Both the position numbers and the translations under genes were made by a program. From NCBI RefSeq assembly GCF_029428675.1, contig NZ_JAJNEL010000001.1, positions 5,332,001 to 5,396,000 on the forward strand: a stretch of 64,000 nucleotides of DNA, read 5' to 3'. This stretch comes from Streptomyces sp. JH14 (GTDB lineage: Bacteria; Actinomycetota; Actinomycetes; Streptomycetales; Streptomycetaceae). A model generated the notes under the pieces. That model searched no databases. It had not been told where the DNA came from and saw only the letters and a list, made by a program, of their open reading frames with translations. Of this stretch, positions 44,898-53,659 are shown piece by piece (the stretch's first letter is position 1; the number at the start of each line of letters is the position of its first letter).

Positions 44898-46052
44898 ATG
44901 ACTGCGATTTCTCTCGGAATGCCGTCCGTTCCGACCAAGCTCGCCGACCGGAGGGTCAGCCGCAAGATCCAGGTCGGGTCGGTGGCGGTCGGTGGGGATG
45001 CACCGGTGTCGGTGCAGTCGATGACCACGACGCGGACGTCGGACATCGGTGCGACGTTGCAGCAGATTGCGGAGCTGACGGCGTCGGGCTGTCAGATCGT
45101 GCGGGTGGCGTGTCCGACGCAGGATGATGCGGATGCGTTGGCGACGATTGCGCGGAAGTCGCAGATTCCGGTGATCGCGGATATTCATTTCCAGCCGAAG
45201 TATGTGTTCGCGGCGATCGATGCGGGCTGTGCGGCGGTGCGGGTGAATCCGGGGAACATCAAGCAGTTCGACGACAAGGTGAAGGAGATCGCGCGGGCGG
45301 CGAGTGATGCGGGGACGCCGATCCGGATCGGTGTGAACGCGGGTTCGCTGGATGCGCGGTTGCTGAAGAAGTACGGGAAGGCGACTCCGGAGGCGTTGGT
45401 GGAGTCGGCGTTGTGGGAGGCGTCGCTGTTCGAGGAGCACGGGTTCCGGGACATCAAGATCTCGGTGAAGCACAACGATCCGGTGGTGATGGTCAATGCG
45501 TACCGTCAGCTGGCGGCGCAGTGTGATTACCCGTTGCATCTGGGGGTGACGGAGGCGGGGCCTGCGTTCCAGGGGACGATCAAGTCGGCGGTGGCGTTCG
45601 GTGCGTTGCTGTCGGAGGGGATCGGGGACACGATCCGGGTGTCGTTGTCGGCGCCGCCGGCCGAGGAGGTCAAGGTCGGTCTGCAGATTCTGGAGTCGTT
45701 GAATCTGAAGCAGCGGCGGCTGGAGATCGTGTCGTGTCCGTCGTGCGGTCGGGCGCAGGTGGATGTGTACAAGCTGGCGGATCAGGTGGCCGCGGGTCTT
45801 GAGGGCATGGAGGTGCCGTTGCGGGTGGCCGTGATGGGCTGTGTCGTCAATGGTCCGGGTGAGGCCCGTGAGGCGGATCTGGGTGTGGCGTCGGGGAACG
45901 GCAAGGGGCAGATCTTCGTCAAGGGCGAGGTCATCAAGACGGTTCCCGAGTCGAAGATCGTCGAGACGCTCATCGAGGAAGCCCTGAAGATCGCCGAGCA
46001 GATGGAGAAGGACGGCATCGCCTCCGGCGAACCCGAGGTCTCCGTCAGCTGA
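44898..46052 (+). CDS. ispG: 4-hydroxy-3-methylbut-2-en-1-yl diphosphate synthase
   Basis: 384-residue iron-sulfur enzyme of the MEP pathway (also called GcpE), reducing MEcPP to HMBPP. It opens with RRVSRKIQVGSVAVGG-like sequence and has SVQSMTTTRTSD. The C-terminal [4Fe-4S] ligands are in SCPSCGRAQVD and MGCVVNGPGEA. The ATG at 44898 gives the standard N-terminus. Codon choice is odd: from about 44990 to 45900 the gene favours G- and T-ending codons (GTG, GCG, TTG, GGG, GAT), unlike its neighbours, which favour C-ending ones. Confidence 0.94.
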   Translation: MTAISLGMPSVPTKLADRRVSRKIQVGSVAVGGDAPVSVQSMTTTRTSDIGATLQQIAELTASGCQIVRVACPTQDDADALATIARKSQIPVIADIHFQPKYVFAAIDAGCAAVRVNPGNIKQFDDKVKEIARAASDAGTPIRIGVNAGSLDARLLKKYGKATPEALVESALWEASLFEEHGFRDIKISVKHNDPVVMVNAYRQLAAQCDYPLHLGVTEAGPAFQGTIKSAVAFGALLSEGIGDTIRVSLSAPPAEEVKVGLQILESLNLKQRRLEIVSCPSCGRAQVDVYKLADQVAAGLEGMEVPLRVAVMGCVVNGPGEAREADLGVASGNGKGQIFVKGEVIKTVPESKIVETLIEEALKIAEQMEKDGIASGEPEVSVS

Positions 46053-46110
46053 CGCCGGCCTCGCGATCGGCCCGGCGCCGGTCCGAGCCGAACTCTCCCT
46101 CTCAGCACCG

Positions 46111-46145
46111 TGCCCCGCCCGGCGGACCAGCCGCCCGGCGGGGCA
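46111..46145 (+). terminator. Terminator after ispG
   Basis: TGCCCCGCC (46111-46119) pairs with GGCGGGGCA (46137-46145), with further GC pairing possible inside; 58 bases after the stop codon. Confidence 0.7.
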
Positions 46146-46261
46146 CAGCCGTGAGAGACCTCACGGTGCGCCGAGGGGGCCGGAGGCGGGCATGGGGCGG
46201 CGTCTGCCAGCCTCTTTGGGTACAGTGCGGAAATCAGCAGACTGCATGGTGAGGCCCCCTC

Positions 46262-47107
46262 GTGTTGACGCAGACCACCACCCGGGTCCTCGAACCCAGC
46301 GACCTCGGCGCCGCGCTCGCCATCCTGGAGAGCGAACCCGTCGCCAACGCCTTCGTGACCTCACGGGTCCAGATCGCAGGGCTCGACCCGTGGCGCCTCG
46401 GCGGCGAGATGTGGGGCTGGTACGCGGACGGCCGACTGCGATCGCTCTGCTACTCCGGCGCCAATCTCGTGCCCATCTGCGCCACCCCCGAGGCCGTCAG
46501 GGCCTTCGCCGACCGTGCCCGGCGGGCCGGCCGCCGCTGCTCGTCCATCGTCGGTCCCGCCGAACCCACTGCGCAGCTGTGGCGGCTCCTCGAATCCGGC
46601 TGGGGTCCCGCCCGCGAGGTCAGGGCCAACCAGCCGCTCATGGTCACCGAGAGCCCCTCCGCCGAGGTGACGCCCGACCCGCTCGTACGCCGCATCCGCA
46701 AGGACGAGATAGAGCTCCTGATGCCGGCCTGCGTCGCGATGTTCACCGAGGAGGTGGGCATCTCCCCGCTGGCCGGTGACGGCGGACTCCTCTACCAGGC
46801 ACGCGTCGCCGAGCTCGTCGGCGCCGGCCGCTCCTTCGCCCGGGTCGAGGACGGCAAGGTCGTCTTCAAGGCGGAGATCGGCGCGGCCACCTCGCAGGCC
46901 TGCCAGATCCAGGGTGTCTGGGTCGCCCCCGAATACCGGGGTCGCGGGCTGTCCGAGACCGGCATGGCGGCGGTCCTGCGCCATGCGCTCGCCGATGTTG
47001 CGCCGGTCGTCAGCCTGTATGTGAACGACTACAACACCCCGGCCCGCAAGGCCTACACGCGGGTCGGCTTCCGTGAGGTCGGCGCGTTCATGAGCGTGCT
47101 GTTCTGA
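46262..47107 (+). CDS. GNAT acetyltransferase with N-terminal DUF4081
   Basis: 281-residue protein. The N-terminal half (about 1-140) is a DUF4081-type degenerate acetyltransferase domain. The C-terminal half is a GNAT domain with the acetyl-CoA loop VWVAPEYRGRGLSETGM (Q/RxxGxG/A equivalent RGRGLS) and the terminal NDYNTPARKAYTRVGFREVG motif. GTG start at 46262, in frame with no better ATG. The substrate is unknown. It is a single gene downstream of the ispG terminator. Confidence 0.86.
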   Translation: MLTQTTTRVLEPSDLGAALAILESEPVANAFVTSRVQIAGLDPWRLGGEMWGWYADGRLRSLCYSGANLVPICATPEAVRAFADRARRAGRRCSSIVGPAEPTAQLWRLLESGWGPAREVRANQPLMVTESPSAEVTPDPLVRRIRKDEIELLMPACVAMFTEEVGISPLAGDGGLLYQARVAELVGAGRSFARVEDGKVVFKAEIGAATSQACQIQGVWVAPEYRGRGLSETGMAAVLRHALADVAPVVSLYVNDYNTPARKAYTRVGFREVGAFMSVLF

Positions 47108-47265
47108 GCGTGCTGTTCCGACCGCGCCGAAGGGGACCGTCCGGATCGTGCGCACGGGAGCCGTTCCGCGCCCGCCCCAGCCTGCGGTTCCCGCCCGTCC
47201 GAAGGCACCCCCGGCAGCCCCGGGCACGTATCCCGCAGCCCGGCACGGACAGTAGGGTTCGGCGC

Positions 47266-47877
47266 ATGGCAGCAGTTTCCGGGGGCGGTGCCCACACTCC
47301 CAGTGTCCTGGTCGGGCCGATCGATCTCGCCGCGCGCGTGGACGAGGCGCTCGCCGTGCAGGCCGTCGCCTTCGGCCTCGGGCAGAACGAGGTGAACGTA
47401 CGCCGCCACATCGTCCTCAGGCATCTCGAGCACCCGCATGCCCGCGCCCTCGGCGCCACGACGCCGGACGGCCGTCTCGTCGGGTTCGTCTACGGCATGC
47501 CGAACGAGCGCGGACAATGGTGGTCCACGGTCGTCGAGCCCTATCTGCGGGCCAACGGCTGCGAGCACTGGCTCGACGACTCCTTCGTGATCACCGAACT
47601 GCACGTCCACCCGAAGTTCCAGAACCAGGGCATCGGCCGTGGGCTGATCACCGCCCTCACGGACGCCGTCGACCAGCCCCGTTCCATCCTCTCCGCCATC
47701 GACACGGAGAGCCCGGCGCGTGGTCTGTATCGCACGCTCGGCTACCGGGACCTGGCCCGGCAGGTGCTGTTTCCCAGCGCTCCCATGCCGTACGCGGTGA
47801 TGGGAGCGTCTCTTCCGCTGCGCCGCCGGGCCCGGGGAGGGCCAATCGATTTCCGCCCGCCCGTATCACCCGGCTAA
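47266..47877 (+). CDS. GNAT family N-acetyltransferase
   Basis: 203-residue acetyltransferase. The acetyl-CoA binding segment is ITELHVHPKFQNQGIGRGLI (NQGIGRG loop), followed by the GNAT-typical SPARGLYRTLGYRDLARQ. An ATG at 47266 begins MAAVSGGGAH; the open frame continues upstream to 47110. The substrate cannot be inferred. It ends 36 bases before proS, so it may share that gene's transcript or carry its promoter. Confidence 0.85.
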   Translation: MAAVSGGGAHTPSVLVGPIDLAARVDEALAVQAVAFGLGQNEVNVRRHIVLRHLEHPHARALGATTPDGRLVGFVYGMPNERGQWWSTVVEPYLRANGCEHWLDDSFVITELHVHPKFQNQGIGRGLITALTDAVDQPRSILSAIDTESPARGLYRTLGYRDLARQVLFPSAPMPYAVMGASLPLRRRARGGPIDFRPPVSPG

Positions 47878-47913
47878 CCTCCTGCACATCACCCTTCCGA
47901 GCAGGAGTTCATC

Positions 47914-49614
47914 ATGGTCCAGGTCCAGCGCATGTCCCGATTGATGATCAAGACACTGCGCGACGACCCGGCGGACGCCGAGACGCTCAACCACAAGCTG
48001 CTCGTCCGGGCCGGGTACGTACGCCGCACCGCGGCCGGGATCTGGACCTGGCTGCCCCTGGGCAAGAAGGTCCTGGAGAACATCACCCGCGTCGTGCGCG
48101 AGGAGATGGACGCCATCGGCGGTCAGGAAGTCCTGCTGCCGGCGCTGCTCCCCAAGGAGTCGTACGACGCGAGCGGCCGTTACGACGAGTACGGCGACCT
48201 GCTCTTCAAGCTCAAGGACCGCAAGGGCGCCGAGTATCTCCTCGGCCCCACCCACGAAGAGATCTTCACCCAGGTCGTCAAGGATCAGATCACGTCCTAC
48301 AAGGACCTGCCCGTGATCCTCTACCAGATCCAGACCAAGTACCGCGACGAGGCCCGCCCCCGCGCCGGTGTGCTGCGCGGCCGCGAGTTCCAGATGAAGG
48401 ACTCGTACTCCTTCGACACCACCGACGAAGGCCTCATCGAGGCCTACCAGCTGCACCGCGCCGCCTACATCCGCATCTTCGAGCGGCTCGGCCTCGACCA
48501 CCGCATCGTCTCCGCGGTCTCCGGCGCGATGGGCGGCTCGGCGTCCGAGGAGTTCCTGGCGCCCGCCCCGGCCGGTGAGGACACCTTCGTCGACTGCCCC
48601 GCCTGCGACTACGCGGCCAACACGGAGGCCGTGACCTTCAAGGCCACCCCCGCGGACGGCTCGGCGCACGGCCCGGTCGAGGAGCTGGACACCCCCGACA
48701 CCCCGACCATCGAGACGCTCGCCGCCCACCTCGGGGTCCCGGCCTCCGCGACGCTGAAGAACCTCCTGGTCAAGGTCGACGGCGAGATCGTCGCCGTGGG
48801 CGTCCCCGGCGACCGCGAGGTCGACCTCGGCAAGCTCGGCGAGCACCTCGCCCCCGCCGTGGTCGAACTGGTCACCGCCGAGGACTTCGAGGGCCGTCCC
48901 GACCTGGTACGCGGCTACGTGGGCCCGCAGGGCCTGGAGAAGGTCCGTTACATCGCCGACCCGCGCATCGCCCCCGGCACCGCCTGGGTCACCGGAGCCA
49001 ACAAGCCCGACACCCACGCCAGGAACGTCGTCTGCGGCCGCGACTTCGAGGTCGACGACTACCTCGACGTCGTCGTCGTCGAGGCCGGCGACCCGTGTCC
49101 CAAGTGCGGCACCGGCCTCAAGCTGGACCGCGCCATCGAGATCGGCCACATCTTCCAGCTGGGCCGCAAGTTCGCCGACGCCTTCCAGCTCGATGTGCTC
49201 GGCCAGAACGGCAAGCCCGTCCGCGTCACCATGGGTTCGTACGGCATCGGCGTCTCCCGCGCCGTCGCCGCGCTCGCCGAGCAGACCGCCGACGAGCAGG
49301 GCCTGTGCTGGCCCCGCGAGATCGCCCCGGCCGACGTCCACCTCGTCGCCGCGGGCAAGGCGCTCCAGACCGAGCTGGCCCTCGCCGTCGCCGAGAAGCT
49401 CGGCGCCGCGGGCGTCCGGGTCCTGGTCGACGACCGTGCCGGTGTCTCGCCGGGTGTGAAGTTCACCGACGCCGAGCTGATCGGCGTGCCGAAGATCCTG
49501 GTCGCCGGCCGTCGCTCGGCCGAGGGCGTCCTGGAGCTCAAGGACCGCCGTACGGGCGAGCGCGAGGAGCTCACGGTCGACGAGGCCATCGCCCGCCTCA
49601 CCGTGCAGGGCTGA
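47914..49614 (+). CDS. proS: prolyl-tRNA synthetase
   Basis: 566-residue class II aminoacyl-tRNA synthetase charging tRNA-Pro. Class II motif 2 is seen around YRDEARPRAGVLRGREFQMK and motif 3 in GSYGIGVSRAVAALAE. Between them, at about 225-395, is the bacterial-type editing insertion (ASATLKNLLVKVDGEIVAV). The C-terminal anticodon-binding domain runs from about 470. This is the long bacterial architecture. The ATG at 47914 is preceded by GAGCAGGAG. A 9-bp GC-rich hairpin lies after the stop. Confidence 0.95.
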   Translation: MVQVQRMSRLMIKTLRDDPADAETLNHKLLVRAGYVRRTAAGIWTWLPLGKKVLENITRVVREEMDAIGGQEVLLPALLPKESYDASGRYDEYGDLLFKLKDRKGAEYLLGPTHEEIFTQVVKDQITSYKDLPVILYQIQTKYRDEARPRAGVLRGREFQMKDSYSFDTTDEGLIEAYQLHRAAYIRIFERLGLDHRIVSAVSGAMGGSASEEFLAPAPAGEDTFVDCPACDYAANTEAVTFKATPADGSAHGPVEELDTPDTPTIETLAAHLGVPASATLKNLLVKVDGEIVAVGVPGDREVDLGKLGEHLAPAVVELVTAEDFEGRPDLVRGYVGPQGLEKVRYIADPRIAPGTAWVTGANKPDTHARNVVCGRDFEVDDYLDVVVVEAGDPCPKCGTGLKLDRAIEIGHIFQLGRKFADAFQLDVLGQNGKPVRVTMGSYGIGVSRAVAALAEQTADEQGLCWPREIAPADVHLVAAGKALQTELALAVAEKLGAAGVRVLVDDRAGVSPGVKFTDAELIGVPKILVAGRRSAEGVLELKDRRTGEREELTVDEAIARLTVQG

Positions 49615-49634
49615 CGCCCGCTCGGACCGCCGAG

Positions 49635-49665
49635 GGCCCCCGCACTGTTCTGCAGCGCGGGGGCC
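49635..49665 (+). terminator. Terminator after proS
   Basis: GGCCCCCGC (49635-49643) pairs exactly with GCGGGGGCC (49657-49665), 20 bases past the stop. It lies between convergent genes and may serve both. Confidence 0.75.
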
Positions 49666-49733
49666 TTCGCCCGTTTCATGAGGGGCGGCTCGAGGCGTTC
49701 GGCCCCGTGCCGCACCGCCCTTCACCGTGACGG

Positions 49734-50639
49734 CTACAGCCAGCCGGCGAACTCCAAGGTCAGTTCGCCCTCCTGGCGACGGCCGGCCGCCAGCGCGCGG
49801 GTGCCCGACTCCACCGCGCGGAACAGCGTCCAGCCGTGGAGCCGTTCCCGGTCCACATCCAGCGAGTCCGCGAGCTTGTTGACCCGGCGACGGGCCGTCA
49901 CAGCGCCGCCCGGGGACGCGATCAGATCCTCCACCCGGTCACGGACCAGGCGCGCCAGGTCGTAGGCGCGCTCACCGACCAGCGGCTCCGGTCCGACGGT
50001 CAGCCAGGGCGCCCGCTCGCCCGCCAGTACCTTGCTCTGGCGGAAGTTGCCGTGCAGCAGCAGGACTTCGGCGGTGCCGGCGACGAGTTCCTCGCGCGCC
50101 GCCAGTGCCGCGGAGACCAGCGGCTCCAGCACCGGGTCGGCCTTCGCGGCGGCCCGCATCGGTTCCGTCCGGAGCCCGGTCCGCTCCGTGACCGTCTCGA
50201 AGGAGTGCCCGGCGGGCGGCTCGACCCACAGCCGCCGCACCGTCCCCGCCGCCTCCAGCAGTGCCTTCGCCTCCGGCAGCGACCGCAGCGACACCTCGGG
50301 GTGCAGCCGCTCCAGCAGCAGCGCGCCGCCGCCGGAGCCGATCGGCTGCACCGCACCCCAGCCGTTCCAGTGCGTCAGCGCCGCCTGCTCCAGCTCGGGC
50401 GCGGCCCCGGACGGGGCGATCTTCAGAGCCGCCGGGGTGCCGTCGGAGCGCCGCACCAGCAGCACCAGGCTGCTGCGCCCACCGGGGGCGGCCACCCGCT
50501 CCACGGTCAGCTCCGGCCCGTTGGCGGACAGCGCCTCGTCGGTCATCGCGGGAAGCCGCGCCAGCCAGTCGGCGGCGGCCGGTTCCCCGTACACCTCGCC
50601 GAGCGCTCGCACCAGACGCTGCGGCGGTTCGAAACCCAT
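49734..50639 (-). CDS. aminoglycoside phosphotransferase-fold protein, likely pseudokinase
   Basis: 301-residue protein of the APH/choline-kinase fold. The N-lobe has the nucleotide-side strand SSLVLLVRRSDGTPAALKIA with the conserved lysine and GALLLERL hinge. In the C-lobe the normal catalytic block HGDxHxxN is HGNFRQSKVL, so the catalytic aspartate is asparagine and the following asparagine is lysine. The metal-binding D of the usual 'ID(P/F)' motif is replaced in TVGPEPLVGERAYDLARLV. The rest of the fold, including the GERAYDLA motif, is kept. It is therefore probably not an active phosphotransferase. Convergent with proS; 29 bases from the ferritin-like gene upstream. Confidence 0.85.
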   Translation of the reverse strand: MGFEPPQRLVRALGEVYGEPAAADWLARLPAMTDEALSANGPELTVERVAAPGGRSSLVLLVRRSDGTPAALKIAPSGAAPELEQAALTHWNGWGAVQPIGSGGGALLLERLHPEVSLRSLPEAKALLEAAGTVRRLWVEPPAGHSFETVTERTGLRTEPMRAAAKADPVLEPLVSAALAAREELVAGTAEVLLLHGNFRQSKVLAGERAPWLTVGPEPLVGERAYDLARLVRDRVEDLIASPGGAVTARRRVNKLADSLDVDRERLHGWTLFRAVESGTRALAAGRRQEGELTLEFAGWL

Positions 50640-50668
50640 ACGTGCCGTGTTCCCTTTCAGAGCCTTCT

Positions 50669-51178
50669 TCAGTGCGTCGGACCTGCCCCGGCCTTCGCAG
50701 GGGTCCCTGCCGTCGCGTCGGTCCCCGTCGGCCGGTCCGTCCCGGTGGTCCCGTCGGCGGACCGCTCGGCAAGCCCGGGAAAGGCTACGCCGCTGCCCCG
50801 CCAGCGGACCGCACGCACCGCGGCCTCCCGCAGCGCGTTGGCGGCCTCTCGCCTGAGTGGCCCCCCGGAAGCCCGCACGAGATCGGAGTAGACGCCCGCG
50901 ATCCGGTCCTCCAGCAGCGCGGCGAGCCTCACCGCCGCCGCCGCGTCCGGTACCGCGAACGGCAGAGCGTACGCGGAATCCGCCGCGACCGGCTCACCGC
51001 CCAGGCCGCGCACGGTCCGCACCAGCGCGTCGCGCCGGGCACGGTGCGCGTCGAAGGAGGCCGTGGCCACCGCCCGGCGGTTCTCGTCGATCCGGCCGCC
51101 GAGCACCCCGTACCCGTACACCGCCGCATGTTCGGCGGCCAGCGAGGCCTGCGCCGCCTGCAGCGTCTGCGCACTCAT
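50669..51178 (-). CDS. ferritin-like DUF4439 protein
   Basis: 169-residue all-helical protein of the ferritin-like DUF4439 group. AAQASLAAEHAAVYGYGVLG gives the first helix with E and H in the positions of di-iron ligands, and FDAHRARRDALVRTV gives the next. Two further helices follow, then a disordered Thr/Gly/Ala tail from about 140. The ATG at 51178 overlaps the stop of the upstream lipoprotein gene (ATGA), so the two are translationally coupled. Function unknown; metal binding is a guess from the fold. Confidence 0.82.
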   Translation of the reverse strand: MSAQTLQAAQASLAAEHAAVYGYGVLGGRIDENRRAVATASFDAHRARRDALVRTVRGLGGEPVAADSAYALPFAVPDAAAAVRLAALLEDRIAGVYSDLVRASGGPLRREAANALREAAVRAVRWRGSGVAFPGLAERSADGTTGTDRPTGTDATAGTPAKAGAGPTH

Positions 51179-51693
51179 GACGAGATCTCCTTGGCCAGCT
51201 CGGTCAGCAGATAGGTGTGGGCGGCACCGGCCGCGGCGATCGAGGCCAGCAGCCGGGCCAGTTCCGGGGGTGCCGTCAGAAGCATCGCCGTGTGGGCGTC
51301 GGCGGTGCGGCGTTCGGCCGCGGCCAGTTCCCGCACGGCGGCCCTCACGTCCGCGGCGGCCGGGAGGGTGGAGGCGGGAGCCTCTGCGCCGCCCTGCGAC
51401 AACGCTGTCGTGTGGGCCCGTACGGCGTCCCGCAGCGGTGCGAGTCCGGTCCCGGCCGACGGGTGCGCCTGGATGGTCTGCTCGTACCGGTCGAGCAGAC
51501 TCCGGCTCGTCCGGGCGGCCGTCGTCCGCAGGGCGTCCTCCACCTGCGCCGCCGCGGCCCGGGCCTCGGCGACCGGGGCCCGGGCCGGAACGTCGGAGCC
51601 GTCGCCGTTCCCGCAGCCGTTCAGCGCCGCGCCCAGGGCGATCGCCCCGGTCGCGGTGAGCGCACCCCTGCGCGTCGTCCCCGTGCGCCGCAC
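51175..51693 (-). CDS. lipoprotein with helical domain
   Basis: 172-residue predicted lipoprotein. The N-terminus RRTGTTRRGALTATG is basic, with an RR pair that could be a Tat signal, and the lipobox is LNGCGN (cysteine near 27). The mature protein is alpha-helical and alanine-rich (AAAAQVEDALRTTAARTSRS; AAERRTADAHTAMLLTAPPEL) and resembles the helical bundle of the ferritin-like protein that follows. The four-base overlap indicates that they work together, perhaps one anchored outside and one in the cytoplasm. Divergent from rimP. Confidence 0.8.
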   Translation of the reverse strand: MRRTGTTRRGALTATGAIALGAALNGCGNGDGSDVPARAPVAEARAAAAQVEDALRTTAARTSRSLLDRYEQTIQAHPSAGTGLAPLRDAVRAHTTALSQGGAEAPASTLPAAADVRAAVRELAAAERRTADAHTAMLLTAPPELARLLASIAAAGAAHTYLLTELAKEISS

Positions 51694-51870
51694 CTGTTCT
51701 CCTTCGGGTCTCGATCTGTCCTGACCGAATCTGTCCTGAAGTGATCACCGCAGGCGAGCGTACCCGTGGGCGCGGGGTCGGCGGACGGCAACACCCCTCG
51801 GGACCGGATACCCTTTGACCTGACACGCGACGAACCACACAACAGCACACGCGGCCGAGGAGTCACCCGG

Positions 51871-52368
51871 ATGAGCACCACCCAGAGCGAGAGGCTGCGC
51901 GGGCTGCTCGAACCGCTCGTCAGCGCCAAGGAGCTGGATCTCGAGGAGATCGAGGTGTCCCGGGCCGGCCGCCGCCGTGTGCTGCGCATCGTCGTGGATT
52001 CCGACGAGGGCGTCGAGCTGGACGCCTGCGCCGAGCTGAGCCGCGCGATCTCCGAGAAGCTCGACGAGACCGACGCGATGGGCGAGGACGAGTACGTCCT
52101 CGAAGTCAGCTCCCCCGGTGCCGACCGTCCCCTGACGGAGCACCGCAACTACGTTCGCGCCACCGGCCGCCTCGTCAGGCTGCAACTGCACGGGAACGGC
52201 GAGCTGGTGGCCCGCATCATGGCGGTCGACGACGACGGGCTCGACCTCGAGGTGCCGGGTGTGAAGGGCCGCAAGCCCACAGCCCGCCGGGTCGCCTTCG
52301 ACGAGATCGCCAAGGCGCGCGTGGAGATCGAATTCAACCGCAAGGACAAGAAGGAAGAGGAGGCGTAG
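51871..52368 (+). CDS. rimP: ribosome maturation factor RimP
   Basis: 165-residue protein needed for 30S subunit maturation. It starts MSTTQSERLRGLLEPLVSAK and carries the family block EEIEVSRAGRRRVLRIVVDS, then LDACAELSRAISEKLDE and YVLEVSSPGADRPL. The C-terminal SH3-like domain follows. It ends two bases before the GTG of nusA, the usual actinomycete arrangement, so it heads the transcription/translation operon. The longer open frame upstream is rejected because the family begins here. Confidence 0.94.
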   Translation: MSTTQSERLRGLLEPLVSAKELDLEEIEVSRAGRRRVLRIVVDSDEGVELDACAELSRAISEKLDETDAMGEDEYVLEVSSPGADRPLTEHRNYVRATGRLVRLQLHGNGELVARIMAVDDDGLDLEVPGVKGRKPTARRVAFDEIAKARVEIEFNRKDKKEEEA

Positions 52369-52370
52369 CC

Positions 52371-53411
52371 GTGGACATCGATGTGAAGCTCTTGAGGGGC
52401 TTGGCACAGGACAAGGAGATCCCCTTCGACGTGCTCGTCGAGGCGATCGAGTCGGCCCTCCTCATCGCCTACCACCGCACCGACGGAAGCTACCGGCGTG
52501 CGCGCGTGGAGCTCGACGAGCGCGGCCATGTGACGGTGTGGGCGAAGGAGGACCCGGCCGACCTCGAAGAGGGCCAGCAGCCGAAGGAGTTCGACGACAC
52601 CCCGTCCGGCTTCGGCCGGATCGCCGCGACCACCGCCAAGCAGGTCATCCTGCAGCGGCTGCGCGACGCGGAGGACGACAGGACGTTCGGCGAGTACGCG
52701 GGCCATGAGGGCGACGTCGTCACGGGTGTCGTCCAACAGGGCAAGGACCCGAAGAACGTCCTGGTCGACATCGGCAAGCTGGAAGCGATCCTGCCGGTGC
52801 AGGAGCAGGTGCCGGGCGAGGAGTACACCCATGGCCTGCGGCTTCGTACATATGTCGTACGGGTCGCCAAGGGTGTCCGCGGTCCGTCCGTGACGCTGTC
52901 CCGGACCCACCCCAACCTGGTCAAGAAGCTCTTCGCGCTGGAGGTCCCGGAGATCGCCGACGGTTCCGTCGAGATCTGCGCGATCGCCCGTGAGGCCGGC
53001 CACCGCACCAAGATCGCGGTCCGTTCGACGCGTTCGGGCCTGAACGCCAAGGGCGCCTGCATCGGCCCGATGGGCGGCCGTGTGCGCAATGTCATGGCCG
53101 AGCTGCACGGCGAGAAGATCGACATCGTGGACTGGTCGGACGACCCGGCCGAGATGGTCGCCAACGCCCTGTCGCCCGCTCGGGTGAGCAAGGTCGAGGT
53201 CGTGGACCTCGGTGCACGGTCCGCCCGGGTCACCGTCCCGGACTACCAGCTCTCCCTGGCCATCGGCAAGGAGGGGCAGAACGCCCGCCTCGCCGCCCGC
53301 CTCACCGGCTGGCGCATCGACATCCGCCCGGACACCGAGACCGAGGCCGAGCGGGACATCGCCGACCGGGAGCGGGCCGAGCGCGCCCGCGACCGGTCCG
53401 AGCGGGGCTGA
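52371..53411 (+). CDS. nusA: transcription termination/antitermination factor NusA
   Basis: 346-residue NusA, controlling pausing and termination by RNA polymerase. Domains in order are the N-terminal polymerase-binding region (about 1-120), S1 (about 125-195, GDVVTGVVQQGKDPKNVLVD), KH1 (GSVEICAIAREAGHRTKIAV) and KH2 with IGPMGGRVRNVMAELHGEKI and AIGKEGQNARLAARLTGW. It lacks the C-terminal acidic repeats of E. coli NusA, as is normal in actinomycetes. GTG start two bases after rimP. Confidence 0.95.
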   Translation: MDIDVKLLRGLAQDKEIPFDVLVEAIESALLIAYHRTDGSYRRARVELDERGHVTVWAKEDPADLEEGQQPKEFDDTPSGFGRIAATTAKQVILQRLRDAEDDRTFGEYAGHEGDVVTGVVQQGKDPKNVLVDIGKLEAILPVQEQVPGEEYTHGLRLRTYVVRVAKGVRGPSVTLSRTHPNLVKKLFALEVPEIADGSVEICAIAREAGHRTKIAVRSTRSGLNAKGACIGPMGGRVRNVMAELHGEKIDIVDWSDDPAEMVANALSPARVSKVEVVDLGARSARVTVPDYQLSLAIGKEGQNARLAARLTGWRIDIRPDTETEAERDIADRERAERARDRSERG

Positions 53412-53431
53412 TCCGGTACGGCACCGGCCGA

Positions 53432-53453
53432 GCCGGTCCGGGAGCGGACCGGC
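53432..53453 (+). terminator. weak hairpin in nusA-ylxR gap
   Basis: GCCGGTCCG (53432-53440), loop GGAG, CGGACCGGC (53445-53453). The 248-base gap has other GC-rich stems. It could be an attenuator, since infB must still be expressed downstream. Confidence 0.45.
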
Positions 53454-53659
53454 GCCGGCCGGTGGACGCCGGGTCGGTGGAGTACACCCGTCCGGATGGT
53501 GGACCGATCCGGACGGGAAGGGACCGAAGCGGTCCGGAGCCCGGGAGCGACACCGGTCCCGGGGAGCAGATCAAGGCGATTCCGCGCCGAGATCACGACA
53601 ACATCCGTTCGATTTTTGCCCCAAAGGGGTGAGGTCGGTGCGGGGAGGTAGACTTAACC

